Assembly (NCBI GenBank): GCA_022841745.1
Contig: JALHQW010000016.1
Coordinates: 1 to 64,000, forward strand
Length of the DNA: 64,000 bases
Direction: 5' to 3'
Source: Saprospiraceae bacterium
Lineage (GTDB): Bacteria; Bacteroidota; Bacteroidia; Chitinophagales; Saprospiraceae
In this document: piece after piece, positions 1-8,724 of the stretch
How the letters are laid out: every line of letters starts with the position of its first letter
How positions within the stretch are numbered: position 1 is the stretch's first letter
Notes under the pieces: model-generated
Databases searched by the model: none
The model's input: only the letters and a program-made list of their open reading frames with translations
What the model was told of the DNA's origin: nothing
Program-made: the position numbers and the translations under genes

Positions 1-95
1 TGCGCATGGTGAAAATTGACGGGCACTGGCACCGGGCGGAAATCATCAAAGCCACCCAGAAGCTGCTCGACAAAATCAGCCTACCTATTGCGTAA
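1..95 (+). CDS. C-terminal end of an unidentified gene (partial)
   Basis: An open frame enters from the left edge (first full codon at base 3) and stops with TAA at 93-95, leaving about 30 residues with the ending KISLPIA. The fragment is basic and amphipathic, with a GHWHRAE stretch, and has no membrane segment. It is too short to place in a family. It is read as a gene end because the frame is open from the edge and is followed by a 124-base gap before the next gene on the same strand. The call is uncertain. Confidence 0.4.
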   Translation, partial: RMVKIDGHWHRAEIIKATQKLLDKISLPIA

Positions 96-176
96 AACTG
101 GAGCGGAGTTAGAGATTAAATTTATATACGCTGTTTCTCAAAAGATATTCGAGCAATAACTGCATGTTGTCGGACA

Positions 177-202
177 TAAAATTCGACGACAAATCATTAA
201 AC
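177..202. promoter_or_regulatory. Inverted repeat TTGTCG-N14-CGACAA upstream of a lipoprotein gene
   Basis: Two perfect 6-base arms, TTGTCG (177-182) and CGACAA (197-202), lie 18 bases before the start at 220. Spacing and position would suit a dimeric regulator or the foot of a leader hairpin. No regulator is assigned. Confidence 0.25.
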
Positions 203-219
203 CTTAAAATAGTACAATC

Positions 220-804
220 ATGAAATCAAACCTCATTTTAGCAATGTTCGCTGTGGCGCTTTCGGTCATGGGCTGCAAAACAATCCAATGCGAAAAATAC
301 CCAACCGTTTACTCGACCTGCCAATGCAACTGTTGCATTGATTTCGACGCCAAGGGGTTCACGGTGGGCACCACTTACAACGGCCCCGTTGGCTCGCCCG
401 TCTTTAAGGCTTGCGACTTTGATGTCAGCATCGAAAACCTAGTTATCGGCGGCGCTCCCTACTTCAATTTTGCCAAGATTGAGGTTGCCCCAGCGGGTTT
501 TGGCTCGGGGAACATCATCAACACGAACAATGTGACACTGCTTTTCAAGAACACCGGCAGTAGCGTTTCAACCATCACTTTCGACTATTTGGACATGGGC
601 GGCTCGGAAAACCTGACGGTCAACGGTGCCCTGCACAGCGGAGACCTGAATGCTGCGCCCCCAAGCCTTGGCGGCGTTGCGGTCAGTGTTGCCGAGGCTA
701 CCGTCCCCAACGGAAGAATGGGCATCGTCACGCTGTCCGGGAACATCAAAGTTTTCGGCGTCGGTGGCCAGGAGTTCTACCTGGACAATGTTTGCCGGAG
801 ATAA
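220..804 (+). CDS. Predicted lipoprotein of unknown function
   Basis: A 194-residue protein with a short hydrophobic leader and a lipobox ending VMGC, so Cys19 is the likely lipidated residue and the product should sit on the outer membrane or in the periplasm. The mature part has a Cys-rich start (CQCNCC near residues 34-39) followed by a Gly/Asn/Val-rich stretch consistent with a beta-sandwich. No enzymatic motif is visible and I do not recognise the family. It is preceded by a TTGTCG/CGACAA inverted repeat and followed after 36 bases by a small membrane-protein gene that may be cotranscribed. Confidence 0.75.
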   Translation: MKSNLILAMFAVALSVMGCKTIQCEKYPTVYSTCQCNCCIDFDAKGFTVGTTYNGPVGSPVFKACDFDVSIENLVIGGAPYFNFAKIEVAPAGFGSGNIINTNNVTLLFKNTGSSVSTITFDYLDMGGSENLTVNGALHSGDLNAAPPSLGGVAVSVAEATVPNGRMGIVTLSGNIKVFGVGGQEFYLDNVCRR

Positions 805-840
805 TAATATTTCTTACAATCACTTTTAAAACCATCAATT

Positions 841-1095
841 ATGTTTTCTTTCATTTTTGTTGCTTTATTGTCGGGTTGGTGCGGTACCGTACCAAGGCCC
901 TATTTTCCCCCGCTTCCAGAACCACCGAGACCTATTTGCAGGGTATGCCATTTAATCGGCTCAATAGGAGGGCTTGTCTTGGCCTATTTAATCACCCAAG
1001 GCTTTAAGAGCGATTCCTCTTTTCTTACCACAGTGGCTCTTGGTTTCGTAGGGGGGCGTGTTGCCAGTAGCGCTTACGAGATGATAAAAGGTTGA
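841..1095 (+). CDS. Small membrane protein of unknown function
   Basis: An 84-residue protein. A short hydrophobic N-terminus (MFSFIFVALLSGWCG) is followed by a Pro-rich stretch, a CRVC pair, and one or two hydrophobic segments with GxxxG-like spacing (IGSIGGLVLAYLI and VALGFVGGRVA), so it is probably an inner-membrane protein. It follows the lipoprotein gene closely on the same strand, which supports cotranscription. A competing frame (792-1007) overlaps it but has no credible start context or membrane topology. It is short and unfamiliar, so confidence is moderate. Confidence 0.5.
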   Translation: MFSFIFVALLSGWCGTVPRPYFPPLPEPPRPICRVCHLIGSIGGLVLAYLITQGFKSDSSFLTTVALGFVGGRVASSAYEMIKG

Positions 1096-1185
1096 GGTAG
1101 CATTTTCAGCGAATCATTACAGCCTTTATTTACTGGGTGCGCTGGCCTTAATTCCATTAAATAATCCGTCAAAATACCAAAAACC

Positions 1186-1230
1186 AGCCCGCAGCATCCA
1201 CGAGTTTACCCGTGGATGCATGGTTGGGCT
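1186..1230 (+). terminator. Two-part hairpin between the small membrane gene and a T9SS gene
   Basis: Outer arms AGCCC (1186-1190) and GGGCT (1226-1230) enclose a perfect 9-bp stem, GCATCCACG (1194-1202) with CGTGGATGC (1211-1219). T-rich sequence follows. It probably ends the 220-1095 unit. An apparent upstream ATG at 1212 lies inside the stem, which is one reason to start the next gene at 1257. Confidence 0.5.
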
Positions 1231-1256
1231 TTGCTTCACCTTTAAATTTTTATCAA

Positions 1257-2627
1257 ATGAAAAAACTGTACTTCCTACTTCTTTTTATCCTCATGCTGGG
1301 CAACAATTTGCGCAGTCAGACTTGGACGAACCATGACCCAGGCTTGCCTGCACCCAATCTTGGATGCTCATCCATTGACGTGGTCAATGAAAACATCATC
1401 TGGGCAGCTTTCGAGCATTACTCCATCACAGATACGTTGTTCGGCTTTTTCGTGGACTCCATTTGCATGATAACTGTAAGCAAGGATGGGGGGGCTACGT
1501 GGACGACCCACCAAGCTCCGTTGGGCAATCCAGCATTTATTGCCAACATTACCGCTATTGACGGAAACGTTGCTTGGTTGAGCGGGCTGGACGGCGGCGG
1601 GGGTGGCAGCAAAATCCTCAAAACCGTGGATGGGGGAGCTACATGGACGGAACAAACCACCGCTGCCTGGGACCCTGTGGCCAGTTGGGTTGACTTCGTT
1701 TATTTCAAAAGCCCGGCAGTGGGTATTTCCATGGGCGACCCCCGCAACGGGGAGTTTGAAATCTATATCACCTCCAACGGCGGCCAATTCTGGATGCCCA
1801 TCTCAGGGAACAATATTCCAGACCCTTTGCCCGGCGAGTATGGCTACAATGGTGACTATGATGTGGTGGGAAACACAATCTGGTTCGGCACCAGCATGGG
1901 CGGGGTTTACCGGTCGGAGACGAGCGGCTCCTCTTGGGAGCGGTTTGAGTCCGGGCAACCAGAAGGCTATCTGGATTTCGGTGACAATATGCACGGGATT
2001 TACTGGCACAATGATTTTCTCAATTTTATATCCTACGCCAGCCGCAGCACCGACGGTGGCGAAACTTGGAGCGAACTCATCACCCTGCCCGATGGTGGCA
2101 ACTTCCGGCTCGAAAGCCTTCGATATGTGCCCGGTTCCAATTACATCATCATGTCAACTGCTCAAAACAGCATCATTGACGGAATTTACAAGACCTACCT
2201 CAGCAAAGACGACGGCGACACCTGGCAACAAATTGACGAGGGGCACCACCTCCTTTGGATGGACTTTATCAATCCGGATGTGGGCTGGGGCGGGCTAGGG
2301 CAAAAGCTCACTGGCCCAAGTTATCTATTTGAGTATAGCGGTTCTCCTTTGGCCGGCTTATTTGACACCAAACCACTCAATGCCCAAGTCAGCATATTTC
2401 CCAACCCAACCAATGGCATGTTCACGGTAAACGTTCGGGCTGCGCAAACGGCTGATTATCTGCTGCTTGTGAACGACGCACAGGGAAGGCTCGTCAAAAA
2501 GGTGGTAGTTGAAAAAGGGACAGGCTTTCAGCGCCACTTGGACTTGAGCGGGCTGGAGGCAGGGGTGTACTCATTGACGGTGAGCGGGGTAGAAGGGAGC
2601 TTTAGCACGAAGGTTTTGAAAAATTAA
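1257..2627 (+). CDS. BNR-repeat protein with T9SS type A sorting domain
   Basis: A 456-residue exported protein. The start at 1257 gives a clean signal peptide (MKKLYFLLLFILML, cleavage near LRSQ), whereas the frame's earlier ATG at 1212 lies in a hairpin. The body contains BNR/sortilin-like blades with SxDGGxTW signatures (for example SKDGGATW, KTVDGGATW, STDGGETW), which form a beta-propeller. The C-terminus is a classical T9SS type A sorting domain (SIFPNPTNG, then a beta-sandwich ending SFSTKVLKN). The protein is therefore expected to cross the outer membrane by T9SS and be released or anchored at the surface. The substrate is unknown. An imperfect hairpin at 2648-2671 follows. Confidence 0.9.
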   Translation: MKKLYFLLLFILMLGNNLRSQTWTNHDPGLPAPNLGCSSIDVVNENIIWAAFEHYSITDTLFGFFVDSICMITVSKDGGATWTTHQAPLGNPAFIANITAIDGNVAWLSGLDGGGGGSKILKTVDGGATWTEQTTAAWDPVASWVDFVYFKSPAVGISMGDPRNGEFEIYITSNGGQFWMPISGNNIPDPLPGEYGYNGDYDVVGNTIWFGTSMGGVYRSETSGSSWERFESGQPEGYLDFGDNMHGIYWHNDFLNFISYASRSTDGGETWSELITLPDGGNFRLESLRYVPGSNYIIMSTAQNSIIDGIYKTYLSKDDGDTWQQIDEGHHLLWMDFINPDVGWGGLGQKLTGPSYLFEYSGSPLAGLFDTKPLNAQVSIFPNPTNGMFTVNVRAAQTADYLLLVNDAQGRLVKKVVVEKGTGFQRHLDLSGLEAGVYSLTVSGVEGSFSTKVLKN

Positions 2628-2647
2628 AATGCAACTCTATAAACACC

Positions 2648-2671
2648 AAATGCAGCAATGACGCTGCGTTT
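2648..2671 (+). terminator. Hairpin after the BNR/T9SS gene
   Basis: AAATGCAGC (2648-2656) pairs with GCTGCGTTT (2663-2671) across a six-base loop, with one G-U wobble. It lies 21 bases after the stop at 2627. There is no long T run, so it is a modest terminator candidate. Confidence 0.4.
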
Positions 2672-2712
2672 GGGTTAACTCAAAATTTCTTAACTCAATA
2701 AAGATTCAAGCC

Positions 2713-5700
2713 ATGAAAAGCATCCATTCTATTCTCCTTCTGGCGCTTTTGAGCTTTGCTCAAACCCTTTCCGCTGCCGTCTTTTTCGTCAAACAAGATG
2801 CGACGGGCGCAAACAACGGCACATCCTGGCCAGATGCCTTTACTGGCCTTCAGCCAGCCATCAATGCGGCGGCAGCTGGCGATGAAATTTGGGTCGCTTC
2901 GGCAACCTACCTGCCCACCCAAACCTTCGGTGGTGGAACCGATCGCCACAAAACTTTTTACATCAACAAAAATGTAAAAATCTACGGGGGGTTCAACGGC
3001 ACAGAAACCATGCTGACGCAGCGAGACTGGCAGGTGAATGTGACCACGTTGAGCGGCAACATCGGCGCCACCAACACCAACTCTGATAACTGCTACCACG
3101 TGCTCTGGATGGATCATGTTGGTAGTGTAATGACGCTCGATGGCCTCACTGTGAAAGATGGAAAAGCCGATGGTAGTGACCCTCATTTCAGAGGTGGTGG
3201 GATTTACAACAATGGAGCAGTTTCTGGAAGCTCAGTACCTACTCTCGCTAACTGCACTTTTTCAAACAACGCTGCCTCATCTGGCGGTGCGATAATGAAC
3301 TATGCCTGGAACGGCGGCATCGCCAGCCCGTCTATTAACAACTGTATTTTTTCAGGAAATCAGGCCAATGGCGGGGCCATGTACAATTACGGCTGGGGTG
3401 GCATCGCCAGTCCGACCATCACGAATTGCTCATTCTCAGGAAATGGGGGAGGCTTTGGCCAGTCCGGCGCTGTATTCTACAATGAATCCGGGGGCGGCGC
3501 TGCCAGCCCAATAGTCACCAATTGCACATTCACCAGTAACTGGACCAATTCCGGTGGAGGGGCAGTAATGCGAAATATTTCAAGTGGAGGGGCAACCAGT
3601 CCGATTTTTACCAACTGCATTTTTTCGGGAAATGCCGTTTACAATGGCAACAACGGTGGAGTGATACACAATTCTGTTGCATCAGCTACATCTGGCACAA
3701 CCGCCCCGAGTTTTACAAACTGCGTGTTTTCCGGAAATTATGTGAATGGCCAAGGAGGTGTCATCCGTAATTTTTCTAAATCGAATGGAACGCTCAACGC
3801 CACTTTCGTGAGCTGCAGTTTCTCGGGAAACAAAGCAGATAGCGGCGGCGGGGTTATTTACAATCAAGAATCGGCCACGTTTACCAATTGCATCCTCTGG
3901 GGAAATAGCTCGCCTGCAATAGTCAATACTGGAGTTGGGGCGACCACCATTACATTCAGTGACGTAGAAGGTGGGTACGCAGGCACTGGCAACTTAAACC
4001 AGAGCCCGTCCTTTGTAAGTCAACCCCCTTTAGGTCCATCTACTAACGGCGATCTTCACCTACAAGCCTGCTCGCCTGCTGCCGACGCAGGAAACGATGC
4101 AGCAAATAGCACATTATTTGACCTTGGCGCTAACCCCCGGAAAGTGGATGCCGTTAACGGTGGAACGCAGATAGACATGGGCGCATACGAGTACCAGGGT
4201 GACCTTGATGCCGACAACGACGGCTATTCTTATTGCAATGGGACTGATTGCAGTGACACCAATGCCGACATCCACCCCGGCGCAACCGAAACTTGCAGCG
4301 GCTTCGACGACGATTGCGATGGCCTGACTAACGACGCCGACCCCAGCATCACTGGGCAATCAACCTGGTACGCTGATGCTGACAACGACACTTACGGCGA
4401 CCCCAACACCAGCCAACTCGCCTGTAATCAACCATTCGGCTACGTGGGCAATGACGACGATTGCAGCGATACAAACGCCAACGCCTACCCTGGCGCAACT
4501 GAAACCTGCAACGGCTTGGACGACGATTGCGACGGCATGACCGACGAGGGCGTTCAAAGCAATTTTTACGCTGACAACGACGGTGACGGCTACGGGGCTG
4601 TGTTGTCCGGCTCGGCAACAGGATGTTTAGCCCCCGCGGGCTACGTTGCCAATGATGACGATTGCAACGACGCTTTGACCTCCATCAACCCTGGTGCCCC
4701 GGAAGTCTGCAACCTCCTCGACGATGATTGTGACGGAGTCATTGACGACGGTGTGCTGCTTACCTTTTATGCCGATGCCGACGGTGATGGGTTCGGCAAC
4801 CCTGCCGTCACTACACTCGCTTGCACTGCCCCCGCAGGTTTTGTCTCAGACGACACCGACTGCGACGACGCCAATGCCAGCATAAACCCCTCTGCCACCG
4901 AGGCTTGCAATGGCATTGACGACGACTGCGACAACAGCGTGGACGAGGATTTTGATGCGGACGGTGATGGTTTTACCACTTGTCAAAATGATTGCGCCGA
5001 TGCCGATGCCAGCATAAACCCCTCTGCCACAGAAGTTTACAACGGTCTTGATGACGACTGTGACGGTGAAATAGACGATGGTTTAGACCAAGACGGAGAT
5101 GGCGTGGAAGATAGCTCAGATAATTGTCCAACTATTGCAAATGCCAACCAAACCGATACCGACTTAGATGGCGAAGGAAATGCTTGTGACGACGACGACG
5201 ACAATGATAGCGTTTTGGATTTGGACGATAATTGTCCGTTGATTGCAAATGCAAATCAAGCTGATTCTGATGGAGATGCTATCGCCGACGCATGTGGGGA
5301 TGTGGTCATCACTTCCGTTACTGCGCCTATTAATCCAATCCAATTAATCCAATCTACAGCTGTTAGTGCGGCCTTTACAGATTCTGACGATTCAAATGCC
5401 CATACTGCAACATGGAGTTGGGGAGATGGCACAAGCAGTGCTGGAACTGTCAACCAAGCTGCAAATAGCGTCGCTGGCAGTCATACCTATGCTACCCCTG
5501 GTGTTTACGCAATTTCCGTAACTGTCATGGATGGAAGCGGAAACGACGCTACCAAAACTGCCGTCAACTACGTCGTCATTTATGACCCTTCCGGAAGTTT
5601 TGTCACTGGCGGTGGTTGGATAATTTCCCCTCCAGGTGCTTACCCTGCCAATCCAACTTTAACCGGTCAGGCTAATTTTGGGTTTGTCTCTAAATACACG

Positions 5701-6354
5701 CCAGGAAATAATATTCCTACCGGCAACACTACCTTCAAGTTCAAAGCTGGTGACTTCAATTTCAAAAGCACGGAGTATGAATGGCTGGTCGTAGCTGGCC
5801 CAAATGCCAAGTTCAAAGGCATTGGCAAAGTCAATAATAACGGCAATTATGGCTTCATGGTCACAGGCGTTGATGGCCAAATTAATGGTGGTGGTGGCGC
5901 TGACAAGTTTCGGATTAAAATCTGGAACATAGGAAATGGCGGAGTGGTTTATGACAATAAGATGGGGGCACCTGAAACCGGAAATGATGCAACGGTAATT
6001 GAAGGTGGCAGCATTACCATTCATAATGGAGGCAACAATATTATCATGCCCAATAATCAAGTAAATGGCAATAGATTAATAGGACATAAAGATGATGTTG
6101 AGCCTGATATGGATTTGTTCCCAAATCCAGCCAGTCATACGTTGTCTGTTCGGAGTGAAGCTTATGAAGGCTTACCAGTCACCATTGTCATCATTAACCA
6201 TCTTGGTCAACCTGTTTCGCAATACGTGTTTGAATCGCTGCCTTGTGAACCTGTGACCTGTGACCTTAATGCCTTGAGTGATGGACTATATTTAATCACA
6301 CTTTGGACTGATGGATTCAATAGCATCACAAAACGATTTGTAGTGGCCAGATAA
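2713..6354 (+). CDS. Large exported protein: beta-helix, MopE-type repeats, TSP3, PKD, T9SS sorting domain
   Basis: A 1213-residue modular surface protein. A signal peptide (residues 1-22) is followed by a right-handed beta-helix (about 27-490) with repeats of the form NCxFSGN. Five Cys/Asp-rich MopE-type metal-binding repeats (about 495-790) each carry a DCxD...C-NGLDDDCDG pattern; the fifth has Tyr in place of the middle Cys (EVYNGLDDDC). Two thrombospondin type-3-like Ca-binding repeats (about 795-860, DxDxDGxxDxxDNCP) come next, then a PKD domain (about 865-955), a module beginning VTGGGWI (about 960-1110), and a T9SS type A sorting domain (LFPNPASHTLSV onward). The Asp-rich repeats should bind calcium or another metal. 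A role in adhesion or matrix binding is inference. Confidence 0.92.
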   Translation: MKSIHSILLLALLSFAQTLSAAVFFVKQDATGANNGTSWPDAFTGLQPAINAAAAGDEIWVASATYLPTQTFGGGTDRHKTFYINKNVKIYGGFNGTETMLTQRDWQVNVTTLSGNIGATNTNSDNCYHVLWMDHVGSVMTLDGLTVKDGKADGSDPHFRGGGIYNNGAVSGSSVPTLANCTFSNNAASSGGAIMNYAWNGGIASPSINNCIFSGNQANGGAMYNYGWGGIASPTITNCSFSGNGGGFGQSGAVFYNESGGGAASPIVTNCTFTSNWTNSGGGAVMRNISSGGATSPIFTNCIFSGNAVYNGNNGGVIHNSVASATSGTTAPSFTNCVFSGNYVNGQGGVIRNFSKSNGTLNATFVSCSFSGNKADSGGGVIYNQESATFTNCILWGNSSPAIVNTGVGATTITFSDVEGGYAGTGNLNQSPSFVSQPPLGPSTNGDLHLQACSPAADAGNDAANSTLFDLGANPRKVDAVNGGTQIDMGAYEYQGDLDADNDGYSYCNGTDCSDTNADIHPGATETCSGFDDDCDGLTNDADPSITGQSTWYADADNDTYGDPNTSQLACNQPFGYVGNDDDCSDTNANAYPGATETCNGLDDDCDGMTDEGVQSNFYADNDGDGYGAVLSGSATGCLAPAGYVANDDDCNDALTSINPGAPEVCNLLDDDCDGVIDDGVLLTFYADADGDGFGNPAVTTLACTAPAGFVSDDTDCDDANASINPSATEACNGIDDDCDNSVDEDFDADGDGFTTCQNDCADADASINPSATEVYNGLDDDCDGEIDDGLDQDGDGVEDSSDNCPTIANANQTDTDLDGEGNACDDDDDNDSVLDLDDNCPLIANANQADSDGDAIADACGDVVITSVTAPINPIQLIQSTAVSAAFTDSDDSNAHTATWSWGDGTSSAGTVNQAANSVAGSHTYATPGVYAISVTVMDGSGNDATKTAVNYVVIYDPSGSFVTGGGWIISPPGAYPANPTLTGQANFGFVSKYTPGNNIPTGNTTFKFKAGDFNFKSTEYEWLVVAGPNAKFKGIGKVNNNGNYGFMVTGVDGQINGGGGADKFRIKIWNIGNGGVVYDNKMGAPETGNDATVIEGGSITIHNGGNNIIMPNNQVNGNRLIGHKDDVEPDMDLFPNPASHTLSVRSEAYEGLPVTIVIINHLGQPVSQYVFESLPCEPVTCDLNALSDGLYLITLWTDGFNSITKRFVVAR

Positions 6355-6454
6355 TAAACTACAGTTAATCCCATGAACCCATCCCTAAAAACCCAAAAGG
6401 GACTCGCCGAAAACCCTTCAACAGAGTAGGCATCATTTAAAACCTTATTTTCAA

Positions 6455-7252
6455 ATGAAAAAACTTCTTTTCCCCACTGCATTAATTGGGTTGTTGATTG
6501 CCGCTATTTGGTTTACAGCTTGCCAAAAAGATACAATCAACAACGTAACACCCACTCAAACCCACCAGGCTACCGACATTGCCAGCAATGGAACACCCAA
6601 TGCAGACCTCCCGGTCACTGACCGTGCAAATGGCAATTCAAAGGTATTCCCACCCAACGCCAATATGTATGGGAAATCGTACACCGAGTGGAGCCAAATC
6701 TGGATGGAGGAATTCATGCTCTTTGATTGCGACCACAATCCTTGGCTGAACCCAGGTAACGAGTTGTTTTATACAACTGGCCCCGTGTATATGGCAGCAG
6801 GGATACAAGCAGTGGGCGGTTCTGCAAACATTACCATCCCACATGGAAAGGCACTTTTGTTTCCGCTCGTGAACTTCATTTATGACTATCCATGCCCCGC
6901 AGAATGGGAATTTGAACCAGCGCCCGGCCAGTCCATGGAAGACTTCCTAACGCAATGGACAGAAGAGACTTTGGCCTTGATATCCGGCCTAGCCGTAACT
7001 GTTGATGGGGATGCAGTAAGCAATTTGGGCTCCTACAAATTCGTAACCGATTTATTTGAATTTACTGCCCACCCATCTTTGGCAGGGTGCTTCGACCCTT
7101 GCGTTGTTGAAGGGCCGCAACCTGGCGTAGCAGGAGGCTATTATGTAATGCTGAAACCACTTTCCATAGGTCAGCATACTGTATATTATCACATGGATAA
7201 TCCAGGTTGGGGACAAGTGCAGGATGCCACGTTCAATATTACCGTGGAATAA
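6455..7252 (+). CDS. Predicted lipoprotein of an uncharacterised family with a GKSYTEW motif
   Basis: A 265-residue protein with a signal peptide and a lipobox ending FTAC (Cys23). After a low-complexity Thr/Asn linker, the domain opens with NMYGKSYTEWSQIWMEE and continues with an IPHGKALLFPLVNF segment. The aromatic pattern resembles exported bacterial proteins of unknown function that carry a YGKSYxEWxxxW signature (recalled, not searched). No catalytic residues are assigned. A rho-independent terminator lies 70 bases downstream, and the gene has 100 bases upstream of it, so it is probably monocistronic. Confidence 0.8.
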   Translation: MKKLLFPTALIGLLIAAIWFTACQKDTINNVTPTQTHQATDIASNGTPNADLPVTDRANGNSKVFPPNANMYGKSYTEWSQIWMEEFMLFDCDHNPWLNPGNELFYTTGPVYMAAGIQAVGGSANITIPHGKALLFPLVNFIYDYPCPAEWEFEPAPGQSMEDFLTQWTEETLALISGLAVTVDGDAVSNLGSYKFVTDLFEFTAHPSLAGCFDPCVVEGPQPGVAGGYYVMLKPLSIGQHTVYYHMDNPGWGQVQDATFNITVE

Positions 7253-7322
7253 GGATTTTGAGAAGATTCCTTTCAGCTTAGAGGAGACTTTCTACGTAAA
7301 CTCGTCCTAATAATCCAAACTT

Positions 7323-7361
7323 GCCCTTCCCGCCGTCATAATGCAGTGGGGAGGGCTTTTT
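7323..7361 (+). terminator. Rho-independent terminator
   Basis: GCCCTTCCC (7323-7331) pairs with GGGGAGGGC (7348-7356) over 9 bp with one wobble and is followed by five T. It ends the 6455-7252 transcript. Confidence 0.7.
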
Positions 7362-7543
7362 CATGCGCCTACTTTTGCTCAAAGACGGCTACCCTCCGAA
7401 AGGTTTTACCTTAGGAATAATCTAAAGCTGCTGATCGCCCATAACAAGGAGCGAGGTTTCCCGCTATCTGATTTGGAGAACAAAATCATCTTCCCCCATG
7501 TCATCCAGTTGGAACAGGTGCATGCAAATTGAACATAACCACT

Positions 7544-8155
7544 TCATCCCACCACCTCATGCTCCAGGCAGTCCACCCGCAGTTCCGAGGCTTGCAGCGG
7601 GGTGTTCATCAGTTGGCAGAAATGGCCGCTGCCTTGGATGCGGTAGTGGGCGCAATTATAGCACATGCGCTGCACCGTGATGACGCCTGCCCGGTTCAGG
7701 TGCTTGATAATGCCGAGTAGGTGGAGCAGCAGATTGGCCTGGTCGCCTTCGGAAAGCTGCTCGATAGGCGTTTGGATTTCCGATGAAAAATGCGAGGCCC
7801 GAAGGGCTAGCGCCTCACCCACAGGTGTGAGGGCGAGGGAAAAACTGCGCTGGTCGGCTGGGTCGGGCATTTTGACCACCAAGCCTTTCGATAAAAGGGT
7901 TTTCACGGCATCGCTCACGGTGGCCTTGGTCATGTTGAACTCGGCAGCAAGATGGCCAACCTTCCGCTTATCCCCTTCGGGGTGATGGAGCAAGAAAATC
8001 AACAACTGCACCTGCAAGGGGCTAAGTCCCTCTGCCTTGCCTTCGTTCCACAGCAACACCCGGAACGCCTCGGAAATTCGCTCCAGGGCCACCACGATTT
8101 TACTGCCCATACTGCCCTGCTGGTGCGCCGTGTCGAATGCCGATTTTTTGCTCAT
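7544..8155 (-). CDS. MarR-family regulator with a C-terminal four-cysteine cluster
   Basis: A 203-residue protein. Residues 20-150 form a MarR winged helix (LSPLQVQLLIFLLHH, then the recognition region MTKATVSDAVKTLLSKGLV and the wing DPADQRSFSLALT). Beyond the usual MarR length is a Cys-rich tail with Cys165, Cys168, Cys180 and Cys196, plus several His (MCYNCAHY...GHFCQ...VDCLEHE). This pattern suits a zinc site or an Fe-S cluster, so the regulator may sense redox state, NO or metal (inference). Its start overlaps the stop of the DUF2024 gene by 4 bases, so it is translated with the protoglobin operon. It probably autoregulates through the palindrome at 9353-9369. Confidence 0.88.
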   Translation of the reverse strand: MSKKSAFDTAHQQGSMGSKIVVALERISEAFRVLLWNEGKAEGLSPLQVQLLIFLLHHPEGDKRKVGHLAAEFNMTKATVSDAVKTLLSKGLVVKMPDPADQRSFSLALTPVGEALALRASHFSSEIQTPIEQLSEGDQANLLLHLLGIIKHLNRAGVITVQRMCYNCAHYRIQGSGHFCQLMNTPLQASELRVDCLEHEVVG

Positions 8156-8631
8156 TTCATCATCGCTTTTAGCTCCTCCTCCGTTTTGCCCCTCAAGTCG
8201 GCGAAGCGGTACTGGGCATAGTGCCCACGGAGGTGCATCACCAAGTCCCGTCGGGTGGGGTTCGCCGGAAGGGCGGCTGGGATGTCATCCATTTCGAGGA
8301 TATAGTAGCCCCTTGCCTGTATGGCTGCCTTGACATCGGCTCCAGCGTCCTCAACATGGCAAAAACGACATTCCTCAGTGTCCAACCTGGCGCCCAGCTC
8401 GTTTTTGGTGGCGAGGTATTCCTTCCCGTACTGGTGTATGGTTAGGGCATCTTTCAAGGTGGATGGCACGAGGATGTCGAAGTGCATCACGTTGCCGTCC
8501 TGTTTTTTCACATAAGTGTCCCAGACTGCTACGCTCATTTTTGTTGCATTTTTTGATGGTGAATCAGATGGTGATTGCCCCATAGCGGACAGTCCGCAAA
8601 GGGCGAAGGTAAAGAGGATAAACGTTTTCAT
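8152..8631 (-). CDS. DUF2024-family protein, apparently exported
   Basis: A 159-residue protein from the chosen start. MKTFILFTFALCGLSAMGQ reads as a signal peptide, followed by the family opening VAVWDTYVKKQDGNVMHFD and the family motif CRFCH near residue 89. DUF2024 proteins are known mainly as small proteins without an assigned function. A start at 8538 (MSVAVWDTYV) would give the usual leaderless form, and both starts are possible. The CxxCH string resembles a heme-c site, but it is also part of the normal DUF2024 pattern, so heme attachment is not claimed. The gene lies between the protoglobin and MarR genes, with a 4-base overlap into marR. Confidence 0.8.
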   Translation of the reverse strand: MKTFILFTFALCGLSAMGQSPSDSPSKNATKMSVAVWDTYVKKQDGNVMHFDILVPSTLKDALTIHQYGKEYLATKNELGARLDTEECRFCHVEDAGADVKAAIQARGYYILEMDDIPAALPANPTRRDLVMHLRGHYAQYRFADLRGKTEEELKAMMK

Positions 8632-8724
8632 ATTTTCAATGCCTAAAAAATGGAGCGCCGGGCGGCCTATACAAAAGTAACAACAGGAACCCGGCAACTC
8701 CGCTTTTTTCGTTAGTTATTCTTC

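Noticed and set aside
1212-1256. Upstream start for the BNR/T9SS gene
   Set aside because: The codons lie in a hairpin and give a poor leader; the ATG at 1257 gives a clean signal peptide.
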